NCBI RefSeq assembly: GCF_024758505.1
Contig: NZ_CP077970.1
Location: 6,014,001 to 6,078,000 of the forward strand
Reading direction: 5' to 3'
Source of the DNA: Bradyrhizobium arachidis
GTDB lineage: Bacteria > Pseudomonadota > Alphaproteobacteria > Rhizobiales > Xanthobacteraceae
Length of the DNA: 64,000 nucleotides
Shown: one piece after another, positions 26,198 through 35,055 of the stretch
Layout: each line of letters opens with the position of its first letter
Numbering within the stretch: the stretch's first letter is position 1
Made by a program: the position numbers and the translations under genes
Notes under the pieces: generated by a model
What the model was told of the DNA's origin: nothing
The model's database searches: none
What the model saw: only the letters and a program-made list of their open reading frames with translations

Positions 26198-28558
26198 TCA
26201 CCATTTGAACGCGGCCGACACCTCATAGGTGCGGGGCGCGCCGAGCAAGATCTGGTCGGGATAGAACGGATCGCCCCAAATCGCGTAGCGCTTGTCGGTC
26301 AGATTGCGCACGCGGAAGGTCAGCCGCGTCTGCTCGACGGCGGCAAACACCGATTTTGGGATGTCCACGAAGGCGTAGACGTCAGCGACGGTATACGCGT
26401 TCATCGTCACGGTGTTCGCATCGGTGTTGTAGCGATCGCCGACGTGACGGCCGACGACGCCGAGTTCGACCGGCCAGGGCGTGAAGAACCGGTAGGCCGC
26501 GCCGGCATTGGCAACGATGCGCGGCACGTTCGGCGGCGTATTGCCGGAGAACGAGCCGCCGGCAAAATTGTAGTCGGCATAGCGCGCGTCGACATAGGCG
26601 ATGTTGCCCCAGAGACGCAGGGCATCGGTGACGCGCACCGCAGCAGCAAGCTCCACGCCCTTCGACTCCTGCCGCCCGGCAATGTTGAGTGCCATGCCGC
26701 CGGCCGCCGCATAGACGTTCTTGCGCTGGATGTCGTAGGCCGCGAACGACCACTCCGCCCGGCTGTCCCAGAACAGATGCTTGACGCCGGTCTCATAGGT
26801 GCGCGACGTCGTCAGGTCCAGCGGCTGGGTTGGCAACAGCAGGAAGATGTTGTTGGCGGAAACGTCGGCGCCGGTGGCGTACTGGCTGAAGAAGGTCAGG
26901 CCGGGCACGGCTTCCCAGGTGTAGCCGAGGCGGCCGGTGACGGGCGCCCAATCCTTCGTGAACGGGAAGCCCGCTTTCACAAGCCCGGCGGGGTCAGTCG
27001 AATTGCGATCGAGCCCGATATGCTCGACGCGCAGGCCACCGACCAGCGCGAAAGTCCGCGTCAGCTTCAGCCGGTCCTCAACCGACAGCGCCTCGTTGTC
27101 AATGCGCGCTGTCTGCTGCTGGATCGTGAGCGGACCGTAGAAGCCGCGGTCGAAATCGACCAGCGGGACAGAATCGCCAAGAGGTTTGAAGGCACCCGGC
27201 CTGACGAAGTCGAGATAGCTCGACGACAGCGTCGTGACGAAACGATTGTCGAAGCCCGCGATGTTCGCATCCCAGGTCAGGTCGGTGATGTTGCCGACCA
27301 GGCGCTGGCTGTGCGCCACGTAGAAGCGACTGCGATCGACCGTGTTCGTGGTCGTGTTGAACGCCTCGACCTCGTTGTTGAACCAACTGCGCTCCGCGCC
27401 GTAAGCATAGGCTTGGCTCTTCAGCGTCAGGTCGGGCGCCAGTTTCAACTCGAAGCCGCCGCGCAGCCACACCTCTTGCGCCACATTGCGATTGTCGAGC
27501 ACGTTGTAGTTGGTGTTGAAGGTGCGATCGTCGATGGTGATCGGCCCGAGGTTCGATCCGTTGGAGGCGACATAGGTGCCCGAGACGATCCCCGTCGTCG
27601 CATGCGAGCCGCTGAAGGCGATCGGCACCAGTGGCGCGCCCCAATAGGCCTTCGAGCGGTCTTCGCGATATTCGATCGCACCCCAGACCTTGAGGCTGTC
27701 GGAGATGCGGTAATTGAGCTGGCCCGACACGTCCAGCGTCTTGGTGCCGGTGTCATCGGCAAAGCCGTTGAGCGAGGAGCGGCTGATGTCGAAGCGGTAG
27801 TCGAGCCCCTGAACGTTGGTGCTGCCGCCGGAGCCATAGTAGCTGCGGAACGAATTCAGGGAGTCATAGGAGAAGAAGGCCTCGTTCCGGATCGGTCCGG
27901 TATGCGGCTGCTTGGTGACGACATTGACCGCGCCGCCGCTGGCGCCCTCGCCCGACATGACCGAGGCCGGGCCCTTCACGAATTCCACGGCCTCGAGATT
28001 GGCCGTGTCCATGATGCGCGACGTCATGTTCTGCGGGCCGATCTTGATGCCGTTGTAGAGCGTGTTGATCTGGCTGTTGGTAAAGCCGCGCATCGAGAAC
28101 GCAGCGGGCTCGGCCGGATTGTCGCCGGAGGTGACGCCGACCGCGCCCTGCGCGACTTCCGACGTGGTTCGATAGCCCTGCTCGCGCATGGTCTCGGCCG
28201 AGATCACCTCGACGGTTGCCGGGATTTCGTGCACGGTCAGGCCGAGCCGCGAGGCGCTTTCGGCAACCACATTCGTGTTGAGCGGCGTCTGCGCGGGCTG
28301 GTCGCCCGGCTTCGGGGCCGTCGCCGGCGATGCGGCACGATTGGCTGGCGCGCGCCGTGCGACGCGCTCGTCGCGGTTGGCCGGCCTTGCCTGCTTGCGC
28401 TTCTGGTCGGGGCGCGGGGCAATCTCGACGGGTGGCAATTGCTCGCGCGGGCCCGCCTGTTGCGCAAAGGCGGTGGAGATGTCGATGGCAGCAAAGGACG
28501 CGAGAACGCCGGATGCGAGCAGAAGGCTGCGCGGCAGGCCGGCATGAAGACGAGACAT
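26198..28558 (-). CDS. TonB-dependent outer-membrane receptor under B12-riboswitch control
   Basis: A 786-residue barrel receptor. A signal peptide (about 1-32, ending STAFAQ) is followed by a long basic/proline linker (about 33-95). The plug domain (about 100-220) shows PATVEVISAETMREQGY, AFSMRGFTNSQI, YNGIKIGPQNM, VEFVKGPASVMSGEGASGGAVNVVTK. A 22-strand barrel follows, ending in aromatic Trp (EVSAAFKW). By sequence it looks like the siderophore-receptor subfamily rather than classical BtuB, with no STN signalling domain. A full cobalamin riboswitch lies upstream, so the physiological cargo is more likely a corrinoid or a cobalt chelate than an iron siderophore. The start has GAGG eight nt upstream of the ATG. 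Confidence 0.9.
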   Translation of the reverse strand: MSRLHAGLPRSLLLASGVLASFAAIDISTAFAQQAGPREQLPPVEIAPRPDQKRKQARPANRDERVARRAPANRAASPATAPKPGDQPAQTPLNTNVVAESASRLGLTVHEIPATVEVISAETMREQGYRTTSEVAQGAVGVTSGDNPAEPAAFSMRGFTNSQINTLYNGIKIGPQNMTSRIMDTANLEAVEFVKGPASVMSGEGASGGAVNVVTKQPHTGPIRNEAFFSYDSLNSFRSYYGSGGSTNVQGLDYRFDISRSSLNGFADDTGTKTLDVSGQLNYRISDSLKVWGAIEYREDRSKAYWGAPLVPIAFSGSHATTGIVSGTYVASNGSNLGPITIDDRTFNTNYNVLDNRNVAQEVWLRGGFELKLAPDLTLKSQAYAYGAERSWFNNEVEAFNTTTNTVDRSRFYVAHSQRLVGNITDLTWDANIAGFDNRFVTTLSSSYLDFVRPGAFKPLGDSVPLVDFDRGFYGPLTIQQQTARIDNEALSVEDRLKLTRTFALVGGLRVEHIGLDRNSTDPAGLVKAGFPFTKDWAPVTGRLGYTWEAVPGLTFFSQYATGADVSANNIFLLLPTQPLDLTTSRTYETGVKHLFWDSRAEWSFAAYDIQRKNVYAAAGGMALNIAGRQESKGVELAAAVRVTDALRLWGNIAYVDARYADYNFAGGSFSGNTPPNVPRIVANAGAAYRFFTPWPVELGVVGRHVGDRYNTDANTVTMNAYTVADVYAFVDIPKSVFAAVEQTRLTFRVRNLTDKRYAIWGDPFYPDQILLGAPRTYEVSAAFKW

Positions 28559-28562
28559 GGTT

Positions 28563-28609
28563 GAGACCTCGGTATGACGTCAGTGGCACGTCACAGCGAA
28601 CCAGGTCTC
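28563..28609 (-). promoter_or_regulatory. Possible Shine-Dalgarno-sequestering stem between riboswitch and receptor gene
   Basis: On the minus strand GAGACCT (28609-28603) can pair with AGGTCTC (28569-28563), which contains the GAGG ribosome-binding site of the receptor gene. The riboswitch 3' strand also contains GAGACCT (28700-28694), so a competing pairing is possible. This is a candidate expression platform read from base complementarity only. Confidence 0.4.
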
Positions 28610-28688
28610 AGCCTTCGGCCTGTGAAGCCTCAGGAGAAGCCGAATGTCTGTACTCCCCGACCGACATCTTCGCGTGTGACCACGGCTG

Positions 28689-28885
28689 ACGGCAGGTCTC
28701 CTGGCTTGCGGGTCGTTACCTTGCATCGCCTTCCCGGGACCGAGATGCCCAGTGGCTATTGACGCAAGATTCTCCGCTCACAGTTGCGGGGGCAGCTACG
28801 GCATTGAGGACAAGTCTCTAAAGACTCAGCCTCGCACCGCATTCCCTTTTCATCCCCTTACGGGGAAACCGTCGGAACCATCTAG
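28689..28885 (-). ncRNA. Cobalamin (adenosylcobalamin) riboswitch upstream of the TonB receptor
   Basis: On the minus strand the conserved elements appear in order: GATGGTTCC, GATGAAAAGGGAATGCGGTG, the B12-box core GCTGCCCCCGCAACTGTGAG, CCACTGGGCATC, CGGGAAGGCGATG, and the closing GCCAGGAGACCTGCC. This is a complete class-I cobalamin aptamer. It precedes the receptor gene by about 130 nt. High cobalamin would be expected to switch off the receptor and the PepSY gene. The 453-nt interval 28559-29011 contains otherwise only leader sequence and the start region of the rightward phosphatase gene. Confidence 0.93.
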
Positions 28886-29011
28886 GATTAAGACAAAGGT
28901 GGAGTCAATGTGCAGCTCCAGTTCGTGTCGCAGTGATTGACAACCGGTCGGCCACGGGGGCAATCGCAGAGCTCACGGCGCCGCCGTACTGACATCCATG
29001 GAGAGGCAAAA

Positions 29012-29584
29012 ATGGAAGGGGACGCCTTCCTCTGGCTGGTGCGTCATGCCGTTGTCGACGGCGTCGCAGGGACCATCCATGCATCGGACGCACCGGCCGA
29101 TCTCAGCGACCGGCCGCAACTCGACGCGCTCCGTCGCCATCTGCCGCAGGATGCGGCGAGCTATGCGAGCCCCTCGCGGCGCACCGTCGATACGGCGCGC
29201 GCGCTCGGGCTCGATCCGGTCCTCGTCGACGAATTTCGCGAGCAGGATTTTGGCGACTGGACCGGACAGCGCCATGACGATCTCGCCGCGACCGGCGGGC
29301 ATGAATACGCGACCTTCTGGAACGAGCCCGCCCGCTCGCGACCGCCGCGCGGCGAGAGTTTTGAAGATCAAATCGCGCGGGTTCGACGTGGCCTGGACCG
29401 GATCACAGCCGGCCCGGCAACCCTCGTGGTCCATTCCGGCACCATCCGCGCAGCGCTCTCTGTCGCGCTCGACCTCACGCCCGAGGCCGGCTTGCGCTTC
29501 GTCATCCAGCCGCTCTCGCTCACCCGGATCGACCGGCTGTCCAAGGGGTGGCGCGTGGTATCGGTCAATCAGCGGCTGGCTTGA
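29012..29584 (+). CDS. Histidine phosphatase, probable alpha-ribazole-5'-phosphate phosphatase
   Basis: A 190-residue phosphoglycerate-mutase-type phosphatase. It has the catalytic LVRHA motif (Arg10-His11), the acid/base region EFREQDFGDWTGQ typical of CobC-like proteins, and the second histidine in VVHSGTIRA. In cobalamin synthesis such enzymes remove phosphate from alpha-ribazole phosphate or adenosylcobalamin phosphate. The ATG at 29012 has GAGAGG 5-6 nt upstream, a better start than the upstream in-frame codon. The gene is divergent from the riboswitch-TonB unit and convergent with cobT 10 nt away. The assignment to lower-loop assembly is from family and context; Salmonella cobC is the functional counterpart. 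Confidence 0.8.
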   Translation: MEGDAFLWLVRHAVVDGVAGTIHASDAPADLSDRPQLDALRRHLPQDAASYASPSRRTVDTARALGLDPVLVDEFREQDFGDWTGQRHDDLAATGGHEYATFWNEPARSRPPRGESFEDQIARVRRGLDRITAGPATLVVHSGTIRAALSVALDLTPEAGLRFVIQPLSLTRIDRLSKGWRVVSVNQRLA

Positions 29585-29594
29585 GCCATCCTCA

Positions 29595-30647
29595 TCAGGC
29601 CGGACGATCCGGCACGTGGGCTTGCGCAAACGTCGCCATGCCGTTGTGCAGGGCGCAGGCGAGGCGCACCAGCGGCAGCGCGATTGCCGCTCCCGAGCCT
29701 TCGCCGAGCCTGAGATCGAGACTGACCAGCGGTTGCGCATTCAAGCCACGCAGCACCAAACGATGCCCCTGCTCCGCCGATTGATGTGACGACAAGAGAT
29801 AAGGCTGGCACGACGGATTGATCCGCACCGCTGCGAGCGCCGCCACCGAGACGATGAATCCATCGACGAGGACCGGAATGCGCCGCTGCGCGGCCGCGAT
29901 GATGGCGCCCGTGATCGCCGCGATTTCGAGACCGCCGACAGTGCACAGGATTTTTTCTGCGGATGCACCGGCAAGCTCATGACGCGTCAGCGCCGCTTCG
30001 ATCAGCCGTGCCTTGCGGGCCCGGCCGGCGGCATCGACGCCGGTACCGCTGCCTGCGATCTCCTCCGCGCTCACGCCAAGCAGCGCCGAGGCGATCGCGG
30101 CCGATGTCGTCGTGTTGCCGATCCCCATCTCGCCGAAGATAAGAAGATCAGGCGCGCCGGCCTCCGCGCGCAACACCGCGCGCTTTCCGCAGTCTAACGC
30201 GAAGGCCAGCTCATCGGTCGTGAGCGCCGGCTCCACGCTGAAATCGCGGCTGCCGCAACGCGGCTTGTCCGTGACGATGCCAGGCAGCGGCGATTGCGCC
30301 AGCGTGCCGGCATCGACGACCTCGAGGCTCGAGCCCAATTCGCGCGCCAGCACCGATATAGCCGCTCCGCCACCGGCGAAGTTTGCTAGCATCGCAATCG
30401 TCACCTCCTGCGGATAGGCGGAGACGCCTTGCACCACGATGCCGTGGTCGCCGGCAAAGATGACGATCGGGACATGCGCTGCACGCGGTTGCTCGGTCTC
30501 CTGCAAACCTGCGAGATCGACCGCAATTTGCTCCAGCCTGCCAAGCGCACCGGCCGGCTTTGTGAGTTGCGCCTGCCTCGCCAGCGCCGCCTCGCGATGG
30601 ACGGCCGAGGCGTCGGGGCATTCTTGGGTGACCCAATCAGGGAGCAT
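29595..30647 (-). CDS. cobT: Nicotinate-nucleotide--dimethylbenzimidazole phosphoribosyltransferase
   Basis: A 350-residue enzyme that makes alpha-ribazole 5'-phosphate from nicotinate mononucleotide and 5,6-dimethylbenzimidazole. Visible motifs are TKPAGALGRLE, FAGDHGIVVQGVSAYP, GEMGIGNTTTSAAI, GSGTGVD and the catalytic glutamate in RLGEGSGAAIAL (Glu316). The length matches the family. This gene is called cobU in the Pseudomonas denitrificans nomenclature and must not be confused with the chelatase subunit CobT. It is the last gene of the cobA-cbiM-cobF-cobT row and works with BluB and CobS encoded at 50.2-51.6 kb. A small GC inverted repeat (29599-29613, GCCGGA-CGA-TCCGGC) lies within its last codons. 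Confidence 0.95.
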   Translation of the reverse strand: MLPDWVTQECPDASAVHREAALARQAQLTKPAGALGRLEQIAVDLAGLQETEQPRAAHVPIVIFAGDHGIVVQGVSAYPQEVTIAMLANFAGGGAAISVLARELGSSLEVVDAGTLAQSPLPGIVTDKPRCGSRDFSVEPALTTDELAFALDCGKRAVLRAEAGAPDLLIFGEMGIGNTTTSAAIASALLGVSAEEIAGSGTGVDAAGRARKARLIEAALTRHELAGASAEKILCTVGGLEIAAITGAIIAAAQRRIPVLVDGFIVSVAALAAVRINPSCQPYLLSSHQSAEQGHRLVLRGLNAQPLVSLDLRLGEGSGAAIALPLVRLACALHNGMATFAQAHVPDRPA

Positions 30648-30673
30648 GTCGTTCTGCCTTTATATGACGCGCC

Positions 30674-30688
30674 GGCCGTCTCACGGCC
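30674..30688 (-). other. GC hairpin at the cobF stop codon
   Basis: The arms GGCCGT and ACGGCC form six perfect pairs around CTC. The cobF TGA (30681-30683) lies across the loop and the arm edge. cobT begins 33 nt further on the minus strand, so this would be an intercistronic structure, not a final terminator. Confidence 0.35.
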
Positions 30689-31430
30689 TGCGCTTGAGAA
30701 TGTAGCTGTCCATGATCCAGCCATGGCGTTCGCGTGCGGCCTCGCGGGCCGCTACGATGCGCGGGCCCGCCTCAGCCAGCTCGCCGGACATCATGATTTC
30801 ATCGGGCATGCCGAGATAGGCGCCCCACCAGATCTGCAGCCCCTTTGGCTCCAGCGCCTGAAAGGCCGTGCCGCCATCGAGCATCACCACGACCGTGTCC
30901 ACACCTGCCGGCCAGCCGCCTTCGCGCAGCCGCCGCCCGGTCGTAACCAAAAACGGCTCGCCAATGTCGTTGAGCGGCAGCGCATGCGCCGCGCACAGGG
31001 CCTGGATCGACGTGACGCCGGGGACGACCTCGATCGTCGGCAGCGGATCGAGCCGGCGCGCGATGCGCAGCGAGGAATCATAGAGCGACGGATCGCCCCA
31101 GATCAGCAGTGCGACGCGCCCTGCCCCACCAACATGCGATGCGATCTCCCGCGACCAGGTCGCAGCGATCGCATCGTGCCAGTCGTCGACGCCCCTGCGA
31201 TAGTCCGCATCGCCGGCATCGCGCACCGGCAGATCGAACTCCGCGATCCGCGTCGCCGCGTTGGTCAGCACGTCGGCGCAGATCGCCCGCCGCAACTCCG
31301 CGAGATCGGACTTTGCCACTCCCTTGCGCGGAATGAGGATCAGGTCGGCGGCGTTGATGGCACCGATCGCGGCCAGCGTGAGCTGGCCGGGATCGCCGCA
31401 ACCGATGCCTATCAAAGAGAGCGTCAACAT
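30681..31430 (-). CDS. cobF: Precorrin-6A synthase (deacetylating)
   Basis: A 249-residue SAM-dependent methyltransferase that adds the C1 methyl group and releases acetate, making precorrin-6A in the aerobic pathway. It has the family's N-terminal glycine-rich loop (LIGIGCGDPGQLTLAA), the characteristic DLILIPRKG segment, LIWGDPSLYDSSLRI and VVPGVTSIQALCAAHAL. The C-terminus YILKRRP is usual for CobF. The anaerobic pathway uses CbiD instead, so cobF together with cobG marks the oxygen-dependent route. It lies 45 nt after cbiM and 33 nt before cobT on the same strand. Confidence 0.95.
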   Translation of the reverse strand: MLTLSLIGIGCGDPGQLTLAAIGAINAADLILIPRKGVAKSDLAELRRAICADVLTNAATRIAEFDLPVRDAGDADYRRGVDDWHDAIAATWSREIASHVGGAGRVALLIWGDPSLYDSSLRIARRLDPLPTIEVVPGVTSIQALCAAHALPLNDIGEPFLVTTGRRLREGGWPAGVDTVVVMLDGGTAFQALEPKGLQIWWGAYLGMPDEIMMSGELAEAGPRIVAAREAARERHGWIMDSYILKRRP

Positions 31431-31475
31431 GCTCTGGACGAAGGCCGGCCGTTGGGCCGTCCGTCAGCCTCTTCG

Positions 31476-32153
31476 CTACGCCGCGTGATGCAGGCGCGGC
31501 GTGACCATGCCCTCGGCTGTGACGCCGCGCAGCGATTTCGCCAGCGCGAGCACGGCAAGATCGGCCAGCGGCTCGATCACGATGACCAGCGCATAGGATC
31601 CGGCGAAGGTCGCGATGTTGGCGAGATTGGTCGCACCAAAGCCCTGGCCATAGATGGCCCAGAACGCGACCCAGGCCACGATACCGGACTGATAGGCAGT
31701 AGAGATCGCCAGCGTCTGGCGATATTGCAGGTCCACATAGGCGGTGTTGCGCGGAATGATACGCTGGGCGAGCGCATGGATCCCGAACAGCGGCACCAGC
31801 AGCGTCGTCACGTTCATGCTGTATTGCGGCAGGTCGATCGGCGAGAAGAACACGCCTTGCAGCAACAGGCCGAACGCCAGCCCAAGCGCGGCCGGCGCAG
31901 CGCCGAACAAGAGGAACAGCGTCGAGCCGAGGATGAAGTGCACCTCGGAAACCCCGACGCGGAAATGCGGCAGGATCTCGAAGAACGCGAACACCAGCGC
32001 GGTCGTCACGACCGTGCGGACGACCAGGGACACAACGCCCTGCTCGCGGACGGTATCCACCGCAAGCTTGAGGGCAACGCCGCCTGCGGCAATGCCGGTT
32101 GCATAGCTGAGCGTGAGTTTTGCACCCGTCACGATTTCCGGTTCGATATGCAT
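31476..32153 (-). CDS. cbiM: CbiM-like energy-coupling-factor cobalt transport protein
   Basis: A 225-residue inner-membrane protein with about six or seven hydrophobic segments. The extreme N-terminus MHIEPEIV resembles the metal-binding MHI start of CbiM S-components, in which the amino group and His2 bind Co(II). The motif GVSEVHFILGSTLFLLFG corresponds to the family's conserved loop. It probably brings Co(II) into the cell for CobN. No cbiN, cbiQ or cbiO gene lies beside it, so it either uses distant ECF modules or acts alone. It sits between cobA (81 nt upstream) and cobF, with AAGGA about 10 nt before the ATG. Confidence 0.85.
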   Translation of the reverse strand: MHIEPEIVTGAKLTLSYATGIAAGGVALKLAVDTVREQGVVSLVVRTVVTTALVFAFFEILPHFRVGVSEVHFILGSTLFLLFGAAPAALGLAFGLLLQGVFFSPIDLPQYSMNVTTLLVPLFGIHALAQRIIPRNTAYVDLQYRQTLAISTAYQSGIVAWVAFWAIYGQGFGATNLANIATFAGSYALVIVIEPLADLAVLALAKSLRGVTAEGMVTPRLHHAA

Positions 32154-32234
32154 GGCTTCAGGTCCTTCCTGCCGTCAGCGACGGCCTTCTTCTAGAGTTT
32201 GGCTTCAGCAAATTTGCGAGAGTGTATCGCGGCC

Positions 32235-32966
32235 TCATGACGGATGATCTCCGGCCAGTGGACCGAACAGGATGATGGCCGCGGTCGTCGCCGCGCCGCC
32301 GCGCCCGAGCTGCTCGGCGAGCTCTGCAATGGTCGTGCGCACCACGTGCTCGTCGGGCCGGCCCAGCGATTCCGCGAACAGCGCGGGCGTCGTCGGTGCA
32401 AGACCATGCTCGATCAGTCTTGCCGCGAGCAACGGGAACGTGCGGCGACCCATATAGACCACGGTGGTCGCGTCCGCGTCCGCCAGCGCCGCCCAATTCA
32501 GATCCGTGGGCAACTCGCCGGTGACGTCGGCGCCGGTGATGAACTGGACCCGGCGCGAGGTGTGGCGCCGCGTCAGGGGAATGCCCGCCTGCGCAGCCGC
32601 GGCGCTGGCCGAGGTCACGCCGGGAATGATCTCGTAGCTGATGCGTGCCTCACGTAGCGTCTCGATCTCCTCTTCGAGACGGCCAAAGATGCCGGCATCA
32701 CCCGACTTCAGGCGCACGACGCGCGCGCCGGTCGCGGCGTAGTCGACCAAGAGGCGGTTGACGTGCTGCTGCTTGGTCGAGGGACGGCCGGCCCGCTTGC
32801 CGACCGCGACGAGGTTGGCATCGTTGCGCGCAAGGTCGAGGATCGCGCCCGAGGCCAGATCGTCATAGAGCACGACGTCGGCCTCGCGCAGCCGCGCGGC
32901 CCCCTTCAGCGTCAAGAGCTCGGGATCGCCGGGACCGGCGGAAATGAAAGTGACAAAACCGCTCAC
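32235..32966 (-). CDS. cobA: Uroporphyrinogen-III C-methyltransferase (SUMT)
   Basis: A 243-residue methyltransferase converting uroporphyrinogen III to precorrin-2, the branch point from haem to corrins. Motifs are FISAGPGDPELLTLKGAARL, VVLYDDLAS, GKRAGRPSTKQQHVNRLL, RLKSGDAGIFGR and EIIPGVTSASAAAA. It lacks the CysG-type dehydrogenase/ferrochelatase domain and is the short corrin-type SUMT. The GTG start at 32966 overlaps the cobB stop as GTGA. The frame is open far upstream, but that is the antisense shadow of cobB. An 81-nt gap follows before cbiM. Confidence 0.95.
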   Translation of the reverse strand: MSGFVTFISAGPGDPELLTLKGAARLREADVVLYDDLASGAILDLARNDANLVAVGKRAGRPSTKQQHVNRLLVDYAATGARVVRLKSGDAGIFGRLEEEIETLREARISYEIIPGVTSASAAAAQAGIPLTRRHTSRRVQFITGADVTGELPTDLNWAALADADATTVVYMGRRTFPLLAARLIEHGLAPTTPALFAESLGRPDEHVVRTTIAELAEQLGRGGAATTAAIILFGPLAGDHPS

Positions 32967-34273
32967 CGGTCCTCCGCAATCAGATGGAAGAAGGTACCAG
33001 TTGCGCGGCCGCGCCGCGAGCCCGTTTCGGCGACGATCGCGCCGGTCGCGTCGCGCACGGTGGCGAGCGGCGTGTCCGGCTGGGCAACGATCGTGGAATA
33101 ATGAAACTCGTGTCCGCGCAGGCGGGCGCCGGCGGCGTGTCCCGGCATCGGCTCGACGAGCTCGGCGAGACGGTAACCCAGATGCATGCGGCGTTTGGCA
33201 AAGCTGGTTTCGAGACCGAGCAGGCCGAGCATCTCGTGTCGCATCCCCTCGGCGTCCGTCAGGGCGGTGCCGAGCGCCATATAGCCCCCGCATTCGCCAT
33301 GCACGGCCTTCGTCTCGGCAAAGGCGCGCAAGCTCCGGTGAAACCGTGAATTGGCCGCGAGCCGGCCGGCGTGCAGCTCGGGATAGCCGCCGGGCAGCCA
33401 GCAGATATCGGCGCTCGCATCCGGCCCTTCATCCGCGAGCGGCGAGAACGGCACGATCTCGGCGCCGGCGGCGCGCCAGGCTTCGAGCATGTGCGGATAG
33501 ACGAAGGAGAATGCCGCGTCGCGCGCGAGCGCAATGCGCTGGCCGGGCGGCGTGACGGTGAGGTTGCGCGAGGCATGTGGCGGCGACCAGGCGCAGGCCG
33601 AGCGCAGCACGGCATCGAGGTCGACATGTTCGGTGACGAAGCGCGCGGCCTCGGCGATGAGACCGCCGACCTCCGTCTGCTCCTCGGCCTGCACCAGGCC
33701 GAGATGCCGCTTGGGCAAGGCAATCTCGGCATGGCGCGGCAGCGCGCCGAACACGGCAATGCCGGCATCCGCCATGGCGCGGCGCACGAGATCCTCGTGG
33801 CGCGGGCTTGCGACGCGATTGAGCACCACGCCGGCAAGGCGGACGCCTTTGCGGAAATCGCGCAAGCCGGCAGCGATCGCCGCCGCGGTCTGCGCCTGCC
33901 CGGAGGGATCAATCACCAGCAGCACCGGCCATCCCATCATCTCGGCGATGTCGGCGCTGGCGCCGGTTCCGGCGCGGCCGCGGGCGGCGACGCCGTCGAA
34001 CAGGCCCATGGAGCCTTCGGCCAGCACGAGATCCGCATCCGCGCCGCGCCCGACCAGATTTGCGATCGTCGCGTCATCCATCGCCCAACTGTCGAGATTG
34101 ACGGAGGCGCGCCCGGTAGCAACCGCATGAAAGGCGGGATCGATATAATCAGGACCGCTCTTGAAGCATTGCACCTGTAGGCCGCGGTCACGGCAGGCGC
34201 GCGCGAGCGCCAGCGTCAGCGTCGTCTTGCCGACGCCGGAGGCCGGTGCAGAGATGACGAGCCCCACCGTCAC
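32963..34273 (-). CDS. cobB: Cobyrinate a,c-diamide synthase (hydrogenobyrinic acid a,c-diamide synthase)
   Basis: A 436-residue ATP- and glutamine-dependent amidase acting on the a and c side chains, which precedes cobalt insertion in the aerobic pathway. The N-terminal P-loop domain shows [30 protein letters not shown] and [13 protein letters not shown]. The C-terminal class-I glutaminase domain has [14 protein letters not shown] and the nucleophile Cys in [10 protein letters not shown]. The GTG start at 34273 overlaps the cobM stop (GTGA); the longer open frame to 35191 runs over cobM in another frame and is not used. Confidence 0.95.
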   Translation of the reverse strand: MTVGLVISAPASGVGKTTLTLALARACRDRGLQVQCFKSGPDYIDPAFHAVATGRASVNLDSWAMDDATIANLVGRGADADLVLAEGSMGLFDGVAARGRAGTGASADIAEMMGWPVLLVIDPSGQAQTAAAIAAGLRDFRKGVRLAGVVLNRVASPRHEDLVRRAMADAGIAVFGALPRHAEIALPKRHLGLVQAEEQTEVGGLIAEAARFVTEHVDLDAVLRSACAWSPPHASRNLTVTPPGQRIALARDAAFSFVYPHMLEAWRAAGAEIVPFSPLADEGPDASADICWLPGGYPELHAGRLAANSRFHRSLRAFAETKAVHGECGGYMALGTALTDAEGMRHEMLGLLGLETSFAKRRMHLGYRLAELVEPMPGHAAGARLRGHEFHYSTIVAQPDTPLATVRDATGAIVAETGSRRGRATGTFFHLIAEDR

Positions 34274-35055
34274 TTGGTCGTCTCCGGAAAGCGTGGCGCA
34301 GCCCCGACCGGACGATAGCGGCGGTCGTAATCCGCTGCATAAAGGCGGCTCTCGGCAAACTCTTCCGAGCCGAGGGTGCGGCCTACCAGAATGAGCGCGG
34401 TGCGTTCGAGCTCGGCGCCGACAGCGGCATCGAGCGTGGCGAGCGTCGCGCGCACGATGCGCTGGTCGGGCCAGCTCGCGCGCCAGACGATCGCGACCGG
34501 ACAATCGGCGCCGTAATGCGGCGTGAGCTCGGCGACGACCTTGTCGAGCAAGTGAATCGACAGATGGATTGCGAGCACGGCGCCCGTTGCGGCAAAGGCT
34601 GCGAGCGTCTCGCCCTCGGGCATTGCACTCGCCCGCCCCGGCGTGCGCGTCAGCACCACCGATTGCGCGAGGCCCGGCAGCGTCAGCTCGGCTTCGAGCG
34701 CGGCGGCCGCAGCGGAAAACGAGGGCACGCCGGGCGTGACGTCGTAGGGAATGCCGAGTGCGCGCAGGCGCCGCAACTGCTCGCCCATTGCCGACCAGAT
34801 CGAGAGATCGCCGGAATGCAGCCGCGCGACGTCCTTGCCATCGGCATGCGCAGCGGCGATCTCGGCGATGATGTCGTCGAGCGACAGCGGCGCGGTGTTG
34901 ACGATCCGTGCACCCGGCGGGCAATGCGCCAGCACGCCCTCGGGCACGAGCGATCCCGCATAGAGGCACACCGGACAGGCCGCGATCAGGTCGCGACCGC
35001 GCAGGGTGAGCAGATCGGCGGCGCCCGGCCCGGCGCCGATAAAATGCACCGTCAT
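34270..35055 (-). CDS. cobM: Precorrin-4 C11-methyltransferase
   Basis: A 261-residue SAM methyltransferase of the CobA/CbiF fold making precorrin-5. Signature segments are [85 protein letters not shown] and the C-terminal [14 protein letters not shown]. The ATG at 35055 overlaps the cobE stop (ATGA) and its own TGA overlaps the cobB GTG. The length is normal for the family. Confidence 0.96.
   Translation of the reverse strand: MTVHFIGAGPGAADLLTLRGRDLIAACPVCLYAGSLVPEGVLAHCPPGARIVNTAPLSLDDIIAEIAAAHADGKDVARLHSGDLSIWSAMGEQLRRLRALGIPYDVTPGVPSFSAAAAALEAELTLPGLAQSVVLTRTPGRASAMPEGETLAAFAATGAVLAIHLSIHLLDKVVAELTPHYGADCPVAIVWRASWPDQRIVRATLATLDAAVGAELERTALILVGRTLGSEEFAESRLYAADYDRRYRPVGAAPRFPETTK

Noticed and set aside
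26099..28564. 821-codon plus-strand open frame opposite the TonB receptor gene
   Set aside because: The receptor frame has a signal peptide, plug and barrel motifs; the opposite frame has no recognisable domain.
30429..32195. 588-codon plus-strand frame opposite cobF and cbiM
   Set aside because: cobF and cbiM show full family motifs on the minus strand; the opposite frame is low-complexity and spans two genes.
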